Assembly (NCBI GenBank): GCA_963825425.1
Contig: CAWGTF010000015.1
Coordinates: 186,001-250,000 of the forward strand
Reading direction: 5' to 3'
Source: PALSA-607 sp963825425
GTDB lineage: Bacteria > Actinomycetota > Actinomycetes > Acidothermales > Acidothermaceae
DNA length: 64,000 nt
Position 1 is the first letter of the stretch. Each line of letters begins with the position of its first letter. Positions 9,457 through 16,880 of the stretch are shown here, one piece after another. A program made the position numbers and the translations under genes. A model generated the notes under the pieces. The model saw only the letters and a list, made by a program, of their open reading frames with translations. It was not told where the DNA came from and ran no database searches.

Positions 9457-10589
9457 CAGTGACCGACCTCGCCCGCTACCGCTGCGGGCTCGTAGCCAGC
9501 CATGTACTCGTCGAATGCGGCGCGCTCTTCGTCGACGAGCGGCGAACCGCCGGCGTAGACCTGTTCGAAGATGAAACTCGGCTTCGGCTCCGGCATCGAC
9601 AAGCAGGCGGCACGCACCCGCGCCGCAAGCTCGGCAGCTTCGGCATCGATCGCCTCGTAGAAGGCGGCGTCCGCGAGCCCGTTGCGCGACAGGTAGGCCT
9701 TGACGCGTTCGATGGGGTCACGCAGCTTCCAGTTCTCGAGCTCGCTCGCGAGGCGGTAGCGAGTCGGGTCGTCGGACGTCGTGTGGGCACCCATGCGGTA
9801 GGTGAACGCCTCGACGAGAAAGGGCCCTTGGCCGTCGCGTGCGTATTGCAATGCCTTGCGCGTCACAGCGAGACAGGCGAGCACGTCGTTGCCGTCGACG
9901 CGGACGCCGGGGAATCCGAAGCCGTGCGCGCGACGGAACAGCGGAATGCGCGACTGACGTTCTTCGGGGACCGAGATCGCCCACTGGTTGTTCTGCAGGA
10001 AGAACACGACGGGGGCGTTGTAGGACGCCGCAAAGATGAACGCCTCGTTGACGTCGCCCTCGCTCGACGCACCGTCGCCGAAGTAGGCGATCACCGCATC
10101 CTCGGAGCCGTCGCGCTGCATGCCCATCGCGTAGCCGGTGGCGTGCAGCGTCTGGGCGCCGATGACGATCGTGTAGAGCGCGAAGTTGTGCGCCTTTGGA
10201 TCCCAGCCACCGAAGTTCACGCCGCGAAAGAGCTGCAGCAGGTTCTCCGGACCGACACCCCGGCACCAGGCGACCCCGTGCTCGCGGTACGTCGGGAACG
10301 CCATATCGCCCGGGAGCAGAGCTCGGCCGGACCCGATCTGAGCCGCCTCTTGGCCAAGCAGCGATGCCCAGATGCCGAGCTCACCCTGTCGCTGCAGCGC
10401 GGTTGCCTCAGTGTCGAAGCGCCGCACCAGCGCGAGGTCGCGATAGAGACTGCGCAGCTCGTCGGGCGAGATTTCCAGCGGATAGTCGGGATGCTCGAGC
10501 CGCTCTCCCTCGGGAGTGAGCAGTTGCACAAGGTCGCATTCACTTGTTCGCGCACTGTCACTTGTTCGGGCACTGTGATCGGCCGTCAT
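9456..10589 (-). CDS. bkdA: Branched-chain 2-oxoacid dehydrogenase E1 alpha
   Basis: A 377-residue E1 alpha subunit that decarboxylates the 2-oxoacid with thiamine diphosphate. The cofactor motif GDGASSEGDVNEA ... FFLQNNQWAIS (GDG-x26-NN) is intact, as are the phosphorylation-loop-like segment YRMGAHTTSDDPTRYR and the upstream GELGIWASLLGQEAAQIGS. It is the first gene of bkdA-bkdB-bkdC plus the nitrilase-like gene. The branched-chain (bkd) rather than pyruvate assignment rests on resemblance to Rv2497c and on operon order. The N-terminus contains a short imperfect duplication (SARTSDSARTSE), so the start could lie slightly downstream. Confidence 0.93.
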   Translation of the reverse strand: MTADHSARTSDSARTSECDLVQLLTPEGERLEHPDYPLEISPDELRSLYRDLALVRRFDTEATALQRQGELGIWASLLGQEAAQIGSGRALLPGDMAFPTYREHGVAWCRGVGPENLLQLFRGVNFGGWDPKAHNFALYTIVIGAQTLHATGYAMGMQRDGSEDAVIAYFGDGASSEGDVNEAFIFAASYNAPVVFFLQNNQWAISVPEERQSRIPLFRRAHGFGFPGVRVDGNDVLACLAVTRKALQYARDGQGPFLVEAFTYRMGAHTTSDDPTRYRLASELENWKLRDPIERVKAYLSRNGLADAAFYEAIDAEAAELAARVRAACLSMPEPKPSFIFEQVYAGGSPLVDEERAAFDEYMAGYEPAAVAGEVGH

Positions 10590-10720
10590 ACGCGCTACTC
10601 CTCCTGCTCGCCAACGCGAGGATCACTCGTCGATGGACGCCGGACCGGGTCAGCCGGTAGGCATCGTCGGACCGGGTACCCGGGCAATCGTTGCAGATCG
10701 AAGGCCAGTAATTGGCATCC

Positions 10721-10754
10721 GTGGAAGCCCTAGCTGTTGCGTGGAAGCCCTAGC
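10721..10754. repeat. Short direct repeat GTGGAAGCCCTAGC
   Basis: Two identical copies of GTGGAAGCCCTAGC at 10721-10734 and 10741-10754, spaced 20 bases start to start, in the gap between bkdA (upstream side) and the 3' end of the proline-rich gene. Two helical turns of spacing would suit a regulator-binding site, but there is no further evidence. Confidence 0.5.
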
Positions 10755-10756
10755 AG

Positions 10757-11488
10757 TTAGCGCGTGGGGTGGTGAGGGCACGGGTGGATCGGCGGCGCGG
10801 GCTTCGGCGGCGGCGTGTGGTGCGGCGGCGGGCACGGCGGCTTCGGCGGGTGCGGTGGCTTCGGCGGGTGCGGTGGCTTGGGGCACGGCGGGTGCGGCGG
10901 CTTCGGGATCGGCTGGGTGATCGGCACGACGACGGGTGGGACCACCACCGGTGGCACGACGACCGGCGGGACCACCACCGGAGGAACGGTCACCGGAGGC
11001 ACGGTCACTGGAGGCACGGTCACGGGAGGCACGGTCACGGGAGGCACCTTGACCGGCAGCGGGACGCCGATCGTGACAATGACCGGTTTCGAGCGCGTCG
11101 GCGGCTTCGCCGTCCCGGTGCCTGACTGCGGCGACCCGGACGGCGGGGTGCTGGCGACAGCCGTCGGCGTCGGCGTCACTGCAGGACTTGACGGTGTGAT
11201 GACCGTGTTTGGAGCGGGACTCACCGACGGAGTAGGCCTGCTGGTGGGTGAGTGCAGCTTGGGGACGACGATCAGCGGGCTGCCGCCGCCGGTTTGGGGC
11301 GTCGAGCCGAAGTACGAGCCGGCCACCGGCTGATGCGACGCAGGGGGGACGACAGCGTTCGAGCCCACGACGATCACGCTGACCGTCGCGGCCGTGGCGA
11401 TGCTGACCAAGGAAGCAGCGGCAACCAATGTCTTGGTCGATGTTGCGGCCAGCGCTGAGGGCAGGTGGAGTCCAGCGCCGAGTTTCAC
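10757..11488 (-). CDS. Proline-rich membrane-anchored protein, function unknown
   Basis: A 243-residue protein. The GTG at 11488 has GGAGGGAGGT about 9 bases upstream. The N-terminus is short and basic with one hydrophobic helix (residues ~17-40, TLVAAASLVSIATAATVSVIVV), so the rest should lie outside the membrane. The outer part is Ser/Thr/Pro-rich, then contains tandem pentapeptides: four or five PPVTV units followed by four PPVVV units, then PPHPPKPPHPP runs and a His/Pro-rich tail. Such tails often span or bind the cell wall. I do not recognise a conserved domain. The A/S-rich N-terminal part resembles the membrane part of anti-sigma-like proteins, but no sigma gene is adjacent. Confidence 0.65.
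   Translation of the reverse strand: MKLGAGLHLPSALAATSTKTLVAAASLVSIATAATVSVIVVGSNAVVPPASHQPVAGSYFGSTPQTGGGSPLIVVPKLHSPTSRPTPSVSPAPNTVITPSSPAVTPTPTAVASTPPSGSPQSGTGTAKPPTRSKPVIVTIGVPLPVKVPPVTVPPVTVPPVTVPPVTVPPVVVPPVVVPPVVVPPVVVPITQPIPKPPHPPCPKPPHPPKPPHPPKPPCPPPHHTPPPKPAPPIHPCPHHPTR
10926..11056. repeat. Tandem 15-base repeats encoding PPVTV/PPVVV
   Basis: About nine consecutive 15-base units inside the proline-rich gene, read as PPVTV or PPVVV on the minus strand. On the plus strand they appear as GGAGGCACGGTCAC and GGGACCACCACCGG variants. The two sub-types are blocked rather than mixed, which suggests stepwise expansion. Confidence 0.8.
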
Positions 11489-11715
11489 GGCAGTGGCACC
11501 TCCCTCCGGGCCCTTCGGCGTGGGCCGTAGCACGCGATGACTACTCTATACGGACGGTACCCGATAAGTCACTCAGCGTTGTAAGTGTGGCCGAATGGCC
11601 TACCGATACGGTTTCGTATCGACACAAAACGGCTGAGCTCAAGCGACACAGGCGCGCTGACTGCCTCCCGCACTGGAAGGCCAGACCTGAGCTTAGGACA
11701 GCCGCCGGTGCGCAA

Positions 11716-11755
11716 CCATCGCCCACCCGGGGGGCCTTTCGGGTAGCTCCGATGG
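11716..11755 (-). terminator. Nested hairpin downstream of hisC-like gene
   Basis: CCATCG (11716-11721) pairs with CGATGG (11750-11755), and inside it ACCCG (11725-11729) pairs with CGGGT (11740-11744). It lies about 65 bases after the stop of the minus-strand aminotransferase, so a transcript terminator is the simplest reading; there is no U-tract. The rest of the gap 11489-11820 shows no gene. Confidence 0.4.
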
Positions 11756-11820
11756 AGTTGCCGCCCAGTCGTCTGGCTCGTCCTGAGCGGCGGCCTTGTG
11801 CGCTGAGCGTCGACTCGGGC

Positions 11821-12915
11821 TCACGCGTCGACCATCGAGCGCGGGTCAGCGGCGACCTTCAGGAAGATGTCATTAGCCTCGGGCTCGCCGATCGTGACGC
11901 GCAGGCCCTCGCCTGAGAACGGCCGGACCACCACCCCAGCCTCGGCGCACGCCGCGGCAGCACGCTCGGTGTGTCGACCCGTCGCCAACCACACGAAATT
12001 CGCCTCACTGTCCGGAATGTGCCATCCGGCGGTGCGAAGTACGCTGATGACTCGCGCCCGCTCGCCCACGGTGGTCTCGACGCGCTCGAGCAGCTCGTGC
12101 TCGGCGACCGGCCGCAGCGACGCGACGGCGGCCGCCTGGGCGATCGAGCTCACCGCGAAAGGGACGCTGGTCATCCGGATCGCGTCAGCCACGTCGGTAT
12201 GCGCGACGGCGTATCCCACCCGGAGCCCGGCCAGCCCGTAAGCCTTCGAGAACGTGCGTAGGACGGCGACGTTGGGTCGGTCGCGGTACAGCGTCAGTGC
12301 GTCGGGCACGTCCGGGTCGCGGTTGAACTCCCGGTAGGCCTCGTCGAGGACGACCAGACAGTCGCTTGGCACCGCATCGAGGAACGTCTCGAGCGGCGCC
12401 CGGCGAACCGCCGTCCCGGTCGGGTTGTTCGGATTGCAGACGAGGACGACGCGGGTGCGGGCGGTAATGGCCGCGGCCATCGCTTCGAGGTCGTGGACGG
12501 CGCCGCTGGTCAGCGGCACCGGGACCGCAGTCGCGCCGGCGACCTGGACGATGATCGGGTACGCCTCGAACGAGCGCCAGGCGAAGACGACCTCGTCGCC
12601 CGGGCCGGCAAAGGCCTCGACCAGCTGGGTCGCCACCCCCACCGATCCGCAGCCGACGACGACATGGTCGGTCGGCACGTCAAGCTTGTCCGCCAACGCT
12701 TGAACCACGGCGGACGCGGCGAGGTCGGGGTAGCGGTTCGTCTGATGGGCCGCCTCGGCGATTGCCTCGAGCACACTCGGCAGCGGCGGATAAGGCGACT
12801 CGTTGGACGACAGCTTGAAGCTGCGCTGGCCACCCCCCGAAGGCCGTCCGGCCTTGTACACCGCAATCCCGGCGAGGTCCGCCCGCGGATGAGGTGTCGG
12901 TGGCGGCTGCGTCAC
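11821..12915 (-). CDS. hisC: Histidinol-phosphate / aromatic amino acid aminotransferase
   Basis: A 364-residue class I/II PLP aminotransferase of the HisC/Pat branch (resembling the second mycobacterial copy, Rv3772). Visible motifs are KLSSNESPYPP near the N-terminus, VVLVCNPNNPTGT, LDEAYREF, and the PLP lysine in TFSKAYGLAGLRVGYA. The substrate is histidinol phosphate (histidine pathway) or an aromatic keto acid; the sequence alone does not decide. It stands alone, not in a his operon, which favours the aromatic aminotransferase role. Upstream is a perfect 15-base inverted repeat (12957-12988). Confidence 0.88.
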   Translation of the reverse strand: MTQPPPTPHPRADLAGIAVYKAGRPSGGGQRSFKLSSNESPYPPLPSVLEAIAEAAHQTNRYPDLAASAVVQALADKLDVPTDHVVVGCGSVGVATQLVEAFAGPGDEVVFAWRSFEAYPIIVQVAGATAVPVPLTSGAVHDLEAMAAAITARTRVVLVCNPNNPTGTAVRRAPLETFLDAVPSDCLVVLDEAYREFNRDPDVPDALTLYRDRPNVAVLRTFSKAYGLAGLRVGYAVAHTDVADAIRMTSVPFAVSSIAQAAAVASLRPVAEHELLERVETTVGERARVISVLRTAGWHIPDSEANFVWLATGRHTERAAAACAEAGVVVRPFSGEGLRVTIGEPEANDIFLKVAADPRSMVDA

Positions 12916-12956
12916 GGCCCAACCCTAGCGGCGGCGGCCCGCACGGCCGCTTGGTA

Positions 12957-12988
12957 GACAGCTGCCGGTCTAGAGACCGGCAGCTGTC
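12957..12988. repeat. Perfect 15-base inverted repeat
   Basis: GACAGCTGCCGGTCT, a 2-base loop AG, then the exact complement. It lies between the divergent hisC-like gene (start 12915) and tRNA-Ser (13074), so no transcript is expected to end here. An operator, or a relic terminator of a lost gene, are both possible. Confidence 0.75.
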
Positions 12989-13009
12989 GTCCACGGGCGA
13001 AGGGCGACT

Positions 13010-13039
13010 TTGGCGCGCCCGTCGGCGTCCCGCTACCCT
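13010..13039 (+). promoter_or_regulatory. Candidate promoter of tRNA-Ser
   Basis: TTGGCG at 13010-13015 and TACCCT at 13034-13039, 18 bases apart, about 35 bases before the mature tRNA. Assigned only by position and partial consensus. Confidence 0.3.
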
Positions 13040-13073
13040 GCTCCGGTACAGCAGGGGACCCGTCAGGGTCTCG

Positions 13074-13164
13074 GGAGGCTTCGCCTAGTCCGGTCTATGG
13101 CGCCGCACTGCTAATGCGGTTTGGGTCTTAAAGCCCATCCGGGGTTCAAATCCCCGAGCCTCCG
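13074..13164 (+). tRNA. tRNA-Ser (anticodon GCU)
   Basis: A 91-nt class II tRNA. The acceptor arms GGAGGCT and AGCCTCC pair; discriminator base G at 13164. The anticodon stem CCGCA/TGCGG encloses loop CTGCTAA with anticodon GCT (reads AGC/AGU serine codons). A long variable arm (GGG...CCC stem) and T-arm CGGGGTTCAAATCCCCG follow. The 3' CCA is not encoded. Confidence 0.96.
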
Positions 13165-13205
13165 CACGGTGATTTAGGTGCTGATCTAGGCGGCGAATCG
13201 GCATA

Positions 13206-13892
13206 GTGACCACGTTCGGACTGGTGCACGGCGCGTATCACGGTGCGTGGTGCTGGGCGGCCATGACCGAGGAACTCGAGCGGCGCGGACACCGCGTGCT
13301 CGCCGTTGATCTGCCGACGGAAGATTCGGCCGCGGGGGCGCAGGCATATGCGGCGAGTGCTGTGGAGGCGTTCGCCGGCGCTGACGATGACCTCGTGGTC
13401 GTCGGACATTCGCTCGCCGGGTTGACGATTCCGCTGATCGCGACGGCGCGACCGGTGAGCCGGCTGGTGTTCGTTTGCGCGATGCTGCCGCGCGTCGGCC
13501 GAACGCAAGACGACGTGATCAGTGCCGAGCCGGACATGTTCTTGATGGGGACTGAGGGTGGGGTCTACGAAACTGCGGACGGCGCGGCGCACTGGTATCC
13601 CGAGCCCGCGGCCCGCGGGTTCTTCTCCGATTGCGCACCCGACGTCGCGAAGTGGGCTGCGTTGCAGTTGCGCGGGCAGTTCTGGAACATCACGGAAGAG
13701 GTGACACCGCTGCTCGACTGGCCGGAGGTGCCGTATTCCTACGTGCTTGGCGTGAGCGACCCGATCGTCAACCCGGCGTGGTCGCGCCGCGTCGTCCCCG
13801 CGGTTTTGGGCGTGGAGCCGATTGAGCTAGCGGCCGGCCACTCCCCGTTCTTGTCGGCGCCGGTCGCGCTTGCGGACGCTCTCGAGGGCTGA
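13206..13892 (+). CDS. Alpha/beta hydrolase
   Basis: A 228-residue alpha/beta-hydrolase of the small esterase/hydroxynitrile-lyase-like group. The oxyanion segment is LVHGAYHGAWCW, the nucleophile elbow GHSLAG (Ser), and the likely catalytic His is in AAGHSPF near the C-terminus; the acid is probably Asp in LGVSDPIVNP. The start is GTG at 13206, 41 bases after tRNA-Ser. The 3' end overlaps the tail of the GGDEF-EAL frame on the other strand (which is probably not translated there). Substrate unknown. Confidence 0.85.
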   Translation: MTTFGLVHGAYHGAWCWAAMTEELERRGHRVLAVDLPTEDSAAGAQAYAASAVEAFAGADDDLVVVGHSLAGLTIPLIATARPVSRLVFVCAMLPRVGRTQDDVISAEPDMFLMGTEGGVYETADGAAHWYPEPAARGFFSDCAPDVAKWAALQLRGQFWNITEEVTPLLDWPEVPYSYVLGVSDPIVNPAWSRRVVPAVLGVEPIELAAGHSPFLSAPVALADALEG

Positions 13893-14975
13893 ATCGGGTG
13901 GGCGAGCCACCCTGTACCCTTTGGTGCGCGCAGTTGCGACCCGCACGTGGTGGCCGCACCTAGAGAGCCTTGCGAGGGAGGAGTATCCGGTGCCGTAGTC
14001 GTCTAGGGCGATGCGCACTCCGGTGGCTTTTAGCGCTTGCAGGCGTGCGAGGGCGGCGTCGAAGTCGGCCATCAGGGTGCTCTCGGTGACTTCGAGGACT
14101 AACGCGTGGGCGGGAAGACCGGCGTCATCGAGGTCTCGGGCAACGTTGTCGAGAATGGTGGCGTCTTCGAGTTGGCGGGGAGCGAGGTTTACGCTGATGT
14201 AGAAGTCGTCGTCGACGAGGCCACCGGTTCGCCATGCGGAGAGCTGGCGACAGGCCTCGTGGCGCACCCATCGTCCGATCGAGACGATCTGACCTGAGGA
14301 CTCGGCAACTTCGATGAACGATCCTGGGAACACGAGGCCACGAGTCGGGTGGTTCCAACGCACGAGTGCCTCAGCACCGGCAAGCGCGGAGGTTTGCGCG
14401 TGGACGATGACCTGGTAGTAGACCTCGAACTCGTCGTGCTCCACGGCGTGGTGTAGATCGGCGATGGTGACGAGGCGTTCCAGTGCCCGTTCTTGCATCC
14501 CTGCCTCGGCGATCTCGTAACGCGCCTTGCCGCGTTGCTTTGCTAGGTACATCGCCAGGTCCGCATCGCGCAGCAACGCGCCTGAGTCCTCGACCGGATC
14601 GCTGATGGCGATTCCTACGCTTGCGGAGACTTCTGCCTTCTGCCCGGCAAAGACGAACGGCGCTCGCAGCGCCTCAGCGATCCGCTGCGCAAGCAACTCG
14701 GCGGTGTGGCGGGGGTCGCCGGACGTGACGAGCACCGCGAAGTCGTCACCGCCAAATCGGGCGACGGTGTCTCCGGCGCGCGTTGCGGTGACAAGACGAT
14801 GCGACAAGTCGACGAGGAGCTCATCGCCGCGAGCATGCCCGAGGCCGTCGTTGATGGTCTTGAAGTCGTCGATATCCACCAACACGATCGCGACCTGCCT
14901 CGCCTGCTGCTGTGCGGCGCGTAGAGCGCGCTCCGTCTGCTCGAGAAACGACGCCCGATTGGCCAGTGGCGCCAT
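13827..14975 (-). pseudogene. GGDEF-EAL protein remnant, truncated at both ends
   Basis: The frame holds most of a GGDEF domain (residues ~1-150: LANRASFLEQTERAL, DIDDFKTINDGLGHARGD, RFGGDDF in place of GGDEF, MYLAKQRGKARYEI) and the first two thirds of an EAL domain (~165-325: GAEALVRWNHPTRG, SVNLAPRQL, LEVTESTLM, LDDYGTGYSSLARL). Homology begins abruptly inside the domain entry (the usual DxLTGLxNR is replaced by MAPLANR) and stops after SSLARL, so the later EAL residues (DxxK, final Glu, QG) are missing in all frames. It should not be a working phosphodiesterase; the GGDDF site may or may not be active. It sits between two tRNA genes, a common place for insertions and deletions. Confidence 0.7.
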
Positions 14976-15039
14976 GATCAGCAGATCAGCACTGGCGCGC
15001 GGCCGGTATGCTTCATGGGCTCCGTCGCGGCGGGGCGCG

Positions 15040-15112
15040 GCGCTCGTAGCTCAACGGATAGAGCACTTGACTACGGATCAAGAGGTTGGGGGTTCGAATC
15101 CCTCCGAGCGCA
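15040..15112 (+). tRNA. tRNA-Arg (anticodon ACG)
   Basis: A 73-nt tRNA. Acceptor arms GCGCTCG/CGAGCGC; anticodon stem CTTGA/TCAAG with loop CTACGGA, anticodon ACG (A34 probably edited to inosine, reading CGN); T-arm GGGGGTTCGAATCCCTC; discriminator A. No CCA encoded. Confidence 0.96.
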
Positions 15113-15122
15113 CTCCAGCTGA

Positions 15123-15157
15123 CCAGCGGGTTTACCGAAATCGGGTAGGCCCGCTGG
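15123..15157. terminator. Hairpin between tRNA-Arg and alkA-like gene
   Basis: CCAGCGGG (15123-15130) pairs with CCCGCTGG (15150-15157); an inner TACC/GGTA pair shortens the loop. It lies 10 bases after tRNA-Arg and covers the 3' end of the convergent glycosylase gene, so it could terminate both transcripts. Confidence 0.5.
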
Positions 15158-16029
15158 GTCGTTTCTGCACAGGCAGTGCCCCGCTGCGACGCATGTCGAT
15201 GTGCAGCAGCACCATGGCCCACATCCGAAATGGACGCCAGCGCTCGCCGATCTCCAACACCTGAGCTGGTGGCGTGGTGTCCGAGAGGTCATAGGCGGTG
15301 CGGATCGCGTGCAGGCTCAATTCGTCGCGGGTGATGCAATCGGTGCTGCCGGCTCCGCGGTGCAGGATGCCCTGGGCGAAGAAGTCGCCAATACCGGGGA
15401 GCTGACGTAGCTCGGCCAGCGCCTCTTCCTCCTCCAGACCGCGCAGCCGGCCGCGGTCCAGCCGTCCCGTCCAGAGCCGCAGCGGCGATCGCGTGGAGCC
15501 GCTCGAGACGAGCCGTTTCCACGCCCGGGAAGGCCGCCACCTTGACCAGGACCTGGGGCCGGGGGAACGCATGAAAGACCTGCCCGCCGATAAGCACCGG
15601 GTCACCGTGGCTGTCCGCCAGAGCGGTCCGCAGCCGACGTGCCTGCGCCGCCGAGCGGCGATGCCCGAGCACGAAGTGGGCCGCGGCCTCGTAAGGGGTA
15701 GGGAACAGGACCGGGCGCACGAAGCGGTACCGGCGCTGCAGGTCCCCCAGCACCTGGTCGCGAGCGCCAACGCCCGGCCAGCCGGTGGCATCGACGTCCA
15801 GCGAGAGCACCGCCAGTGCCTGCGCCACCGCCTGGTCTGCTGGGGCGTCGCCGTGAGCGACCAGCTGGACGGCGCCGTCGGAGGCCTGGCTCACCGCCAC
15901 TGCGGCACTGCCCTGCCAGCCCTCGATCGGGAACACCAGGACGACGGTCTGCGGGTCTTGCTCCAGCGTCGGCCAGCCGCCGAAGTACTGGCTCTGATCA
16001 GCCAGGTCATAGGGCCCGAGGGGCTGCAC
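15132..16029 (-). CDS. DNA-3-methyladenine glycosylase (AlkA-like, HhH-GPD; frameshifted)
   Basis: A base-excision repair glycosylase of about 298 residues in two frames. The N-terminal part (16029 to ~15475) has an AlkA-type strand region and RRYRFVRPVLFPTPYEAAAHFVLGHRRSAAQARRL type sequence typical of the DNA-binding helical domain. The C-terminal part, in the other frame, has the helix-hairpin-helix LRQLPGIGDFFAQGIL and the downstream catalytic Asp region STDCITRDE. The frame changes near 15475, where the first frame turns into Gly/Arg-rich nonsense; probable indel. The role is removal of alkylated bases. The start ATG at 16029 follows shortly after a ~35-base gap from the DsrE-like gene. 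Confidence 0.82.
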
Positions 16030-16063
16030 GCACGCAGTGTATTGAGCTACGCACGCTGTTTAG

Positions 16064-16531
16064 CTACGTGAAGATGATCTGACCGCCAGCGGCTTTGGTG
16101 TAGAACTCGCCCACGGTGATGATGTCGTTCACCTGCGGGATGAAGTCGTTCTTCTCCAGCCCGAACAGGTCCACCGATGCTTTGCACGCATAGAGGCCGG
16201 CACCCGTGTCCGCGATCATCTCGATGAACTCCGGGATAGAGGGGATATCGAGGTTCTCCATCTTGCGGCCCATGTAATGGGTCAGCACGCTCGAGATTCC
16301 CGGGAACCCGCCCAGCCAGGTCGCCATGTGCAGCCCGGGGTTGCCGACAGCAGCAATCTTGATGTGATCGTGACGGGCCTTGTGGATCGCGTCCAAGCCG
16401 AAGAACGTGAAGAACAGATTGGCCTCGATCCCCTCGGCACGAGCGCCATTGGCCATGATCAGGCCTGGATACACGCCGTCAAGGGAACCCTTGGAGATGA
16501 TGATGGAGACCTTCTCGATCGTGTCGACCAT
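16064..16531 (-). CDS. DsrE-family sulfur carrier-like protein
   Basis: A 155-residue protein of the DsrE/DsrF-like (DrsE) family. The N-terminus VDTIEKVSIIISKGSLDGVYPGLIMANGA forms the typical Rossmann-like start; LFFTFFGLDAIHK and GLYACKASVDLFGL are conserved, the Cys of YACKAS being the predicted persulfide carrier. It is the last of three genes (flavoprotein, DsrC-like, DsrE-like) and starts 29 bases after the DsrC-like stop. In this context it probably accepts or donates sulfane sulfur from sulfide or thiosulfate metabolism. Confidence 0.85.
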   Translation of the reverse strand: MVDTIEKVSIIISKGSLDGVYPGLIMANGARAEGIEANLFFTFFGLDAIHKARHDHIKIAAVGNPGLHMATWLGGFPGISSVLTHYMGRKMENLDIPSIPEFIEMIADTGAGLYACKASVDLFGLEKNDFIPQVNDIITVGEFYTKAAGGQIIFT

Positions 16532-16560
16532 CAGACGCCGTCCTTTCGTTTGGTGAGCGG

Positions 16561-16878
16561 TTAGATGCAGCCGCGTGGCTTGGGGATGCCGGCGATCTTG
16601 GCCGCTGTTTTTGCCGGACCGTGCGGGAACAGTTCGTAGAGTTCCTTGATCGACACACCGGACGTCTTGCCGAGTACTCGCACGGTTGGCCCGGTACCGG
16701 TTGCTTCGTAGGCGGCTCGCATGAACCTGATCACGCGCCAGTGATCTTCGGTCAGGTCCTCGATCCCCTCGGCGCGCGCCAGTTCAGGTGCCATCGCTTC
16801 GGTCCATCGCTCAGGCTCAGTGAAGAAGCCTTCGTCGTTGACCTCGATGGGGACGCCGGTCAAGGTGGCGGTAGGCAT
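16561..16878 (-). CDS. TusE/DsrC/DsvC family sulfur relay protein
   Basis: A 105-residue DsrC-family protein: DEGFFTEPERWTEAMAPELAR (compare the family's DxxGFLxxPxxW), LTEDHWRVIRFMRAAYEATGTGPTVR, and the C-terminal arm ELFPHGPAKTAAKIAGIPKPRGCI. The penultimate Cys (CysA) is present, but the second arm Cys that DsrC has about ten residues earlier is Ala here (TAAKIAG). That is the TusE-like one-cysteine state, so it can carry a persulfide but cannot form the DsrC trisulfide used by dissimilatory sulfite reductase. It starts 2 bases after the flavoprotein stop. Confidence 0.88.
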   Translation of the reverse strand: MPTATLTGVPIEVNDEGFFTEPERWTEAMAPELARAEGIEDLTEDHWRVIRFMRAAYEATGTGPTVRVLGKTSGVSIKELYELFPHGPAKTAAKIAGIPKPRGCI

Positions 16879-16880
16879 GG

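Noticed and set aside
9405..10733. A 442-codon plus-strand frame opposite bkdA
   Set aside because: Antisense shadow of a well-supported E1 alpha gene; high GC keeps the opposite frame open.
11640..11760. Possible c-di-GMP (GEMM) riboswitch because of the CCGATGG end and nested stems
   Set aside because: Conserved GEMM blocks (CGCACAGGGCAAACC, GGGACGCAAAGCC) are not present, and no gene is suitably placed on that strand.
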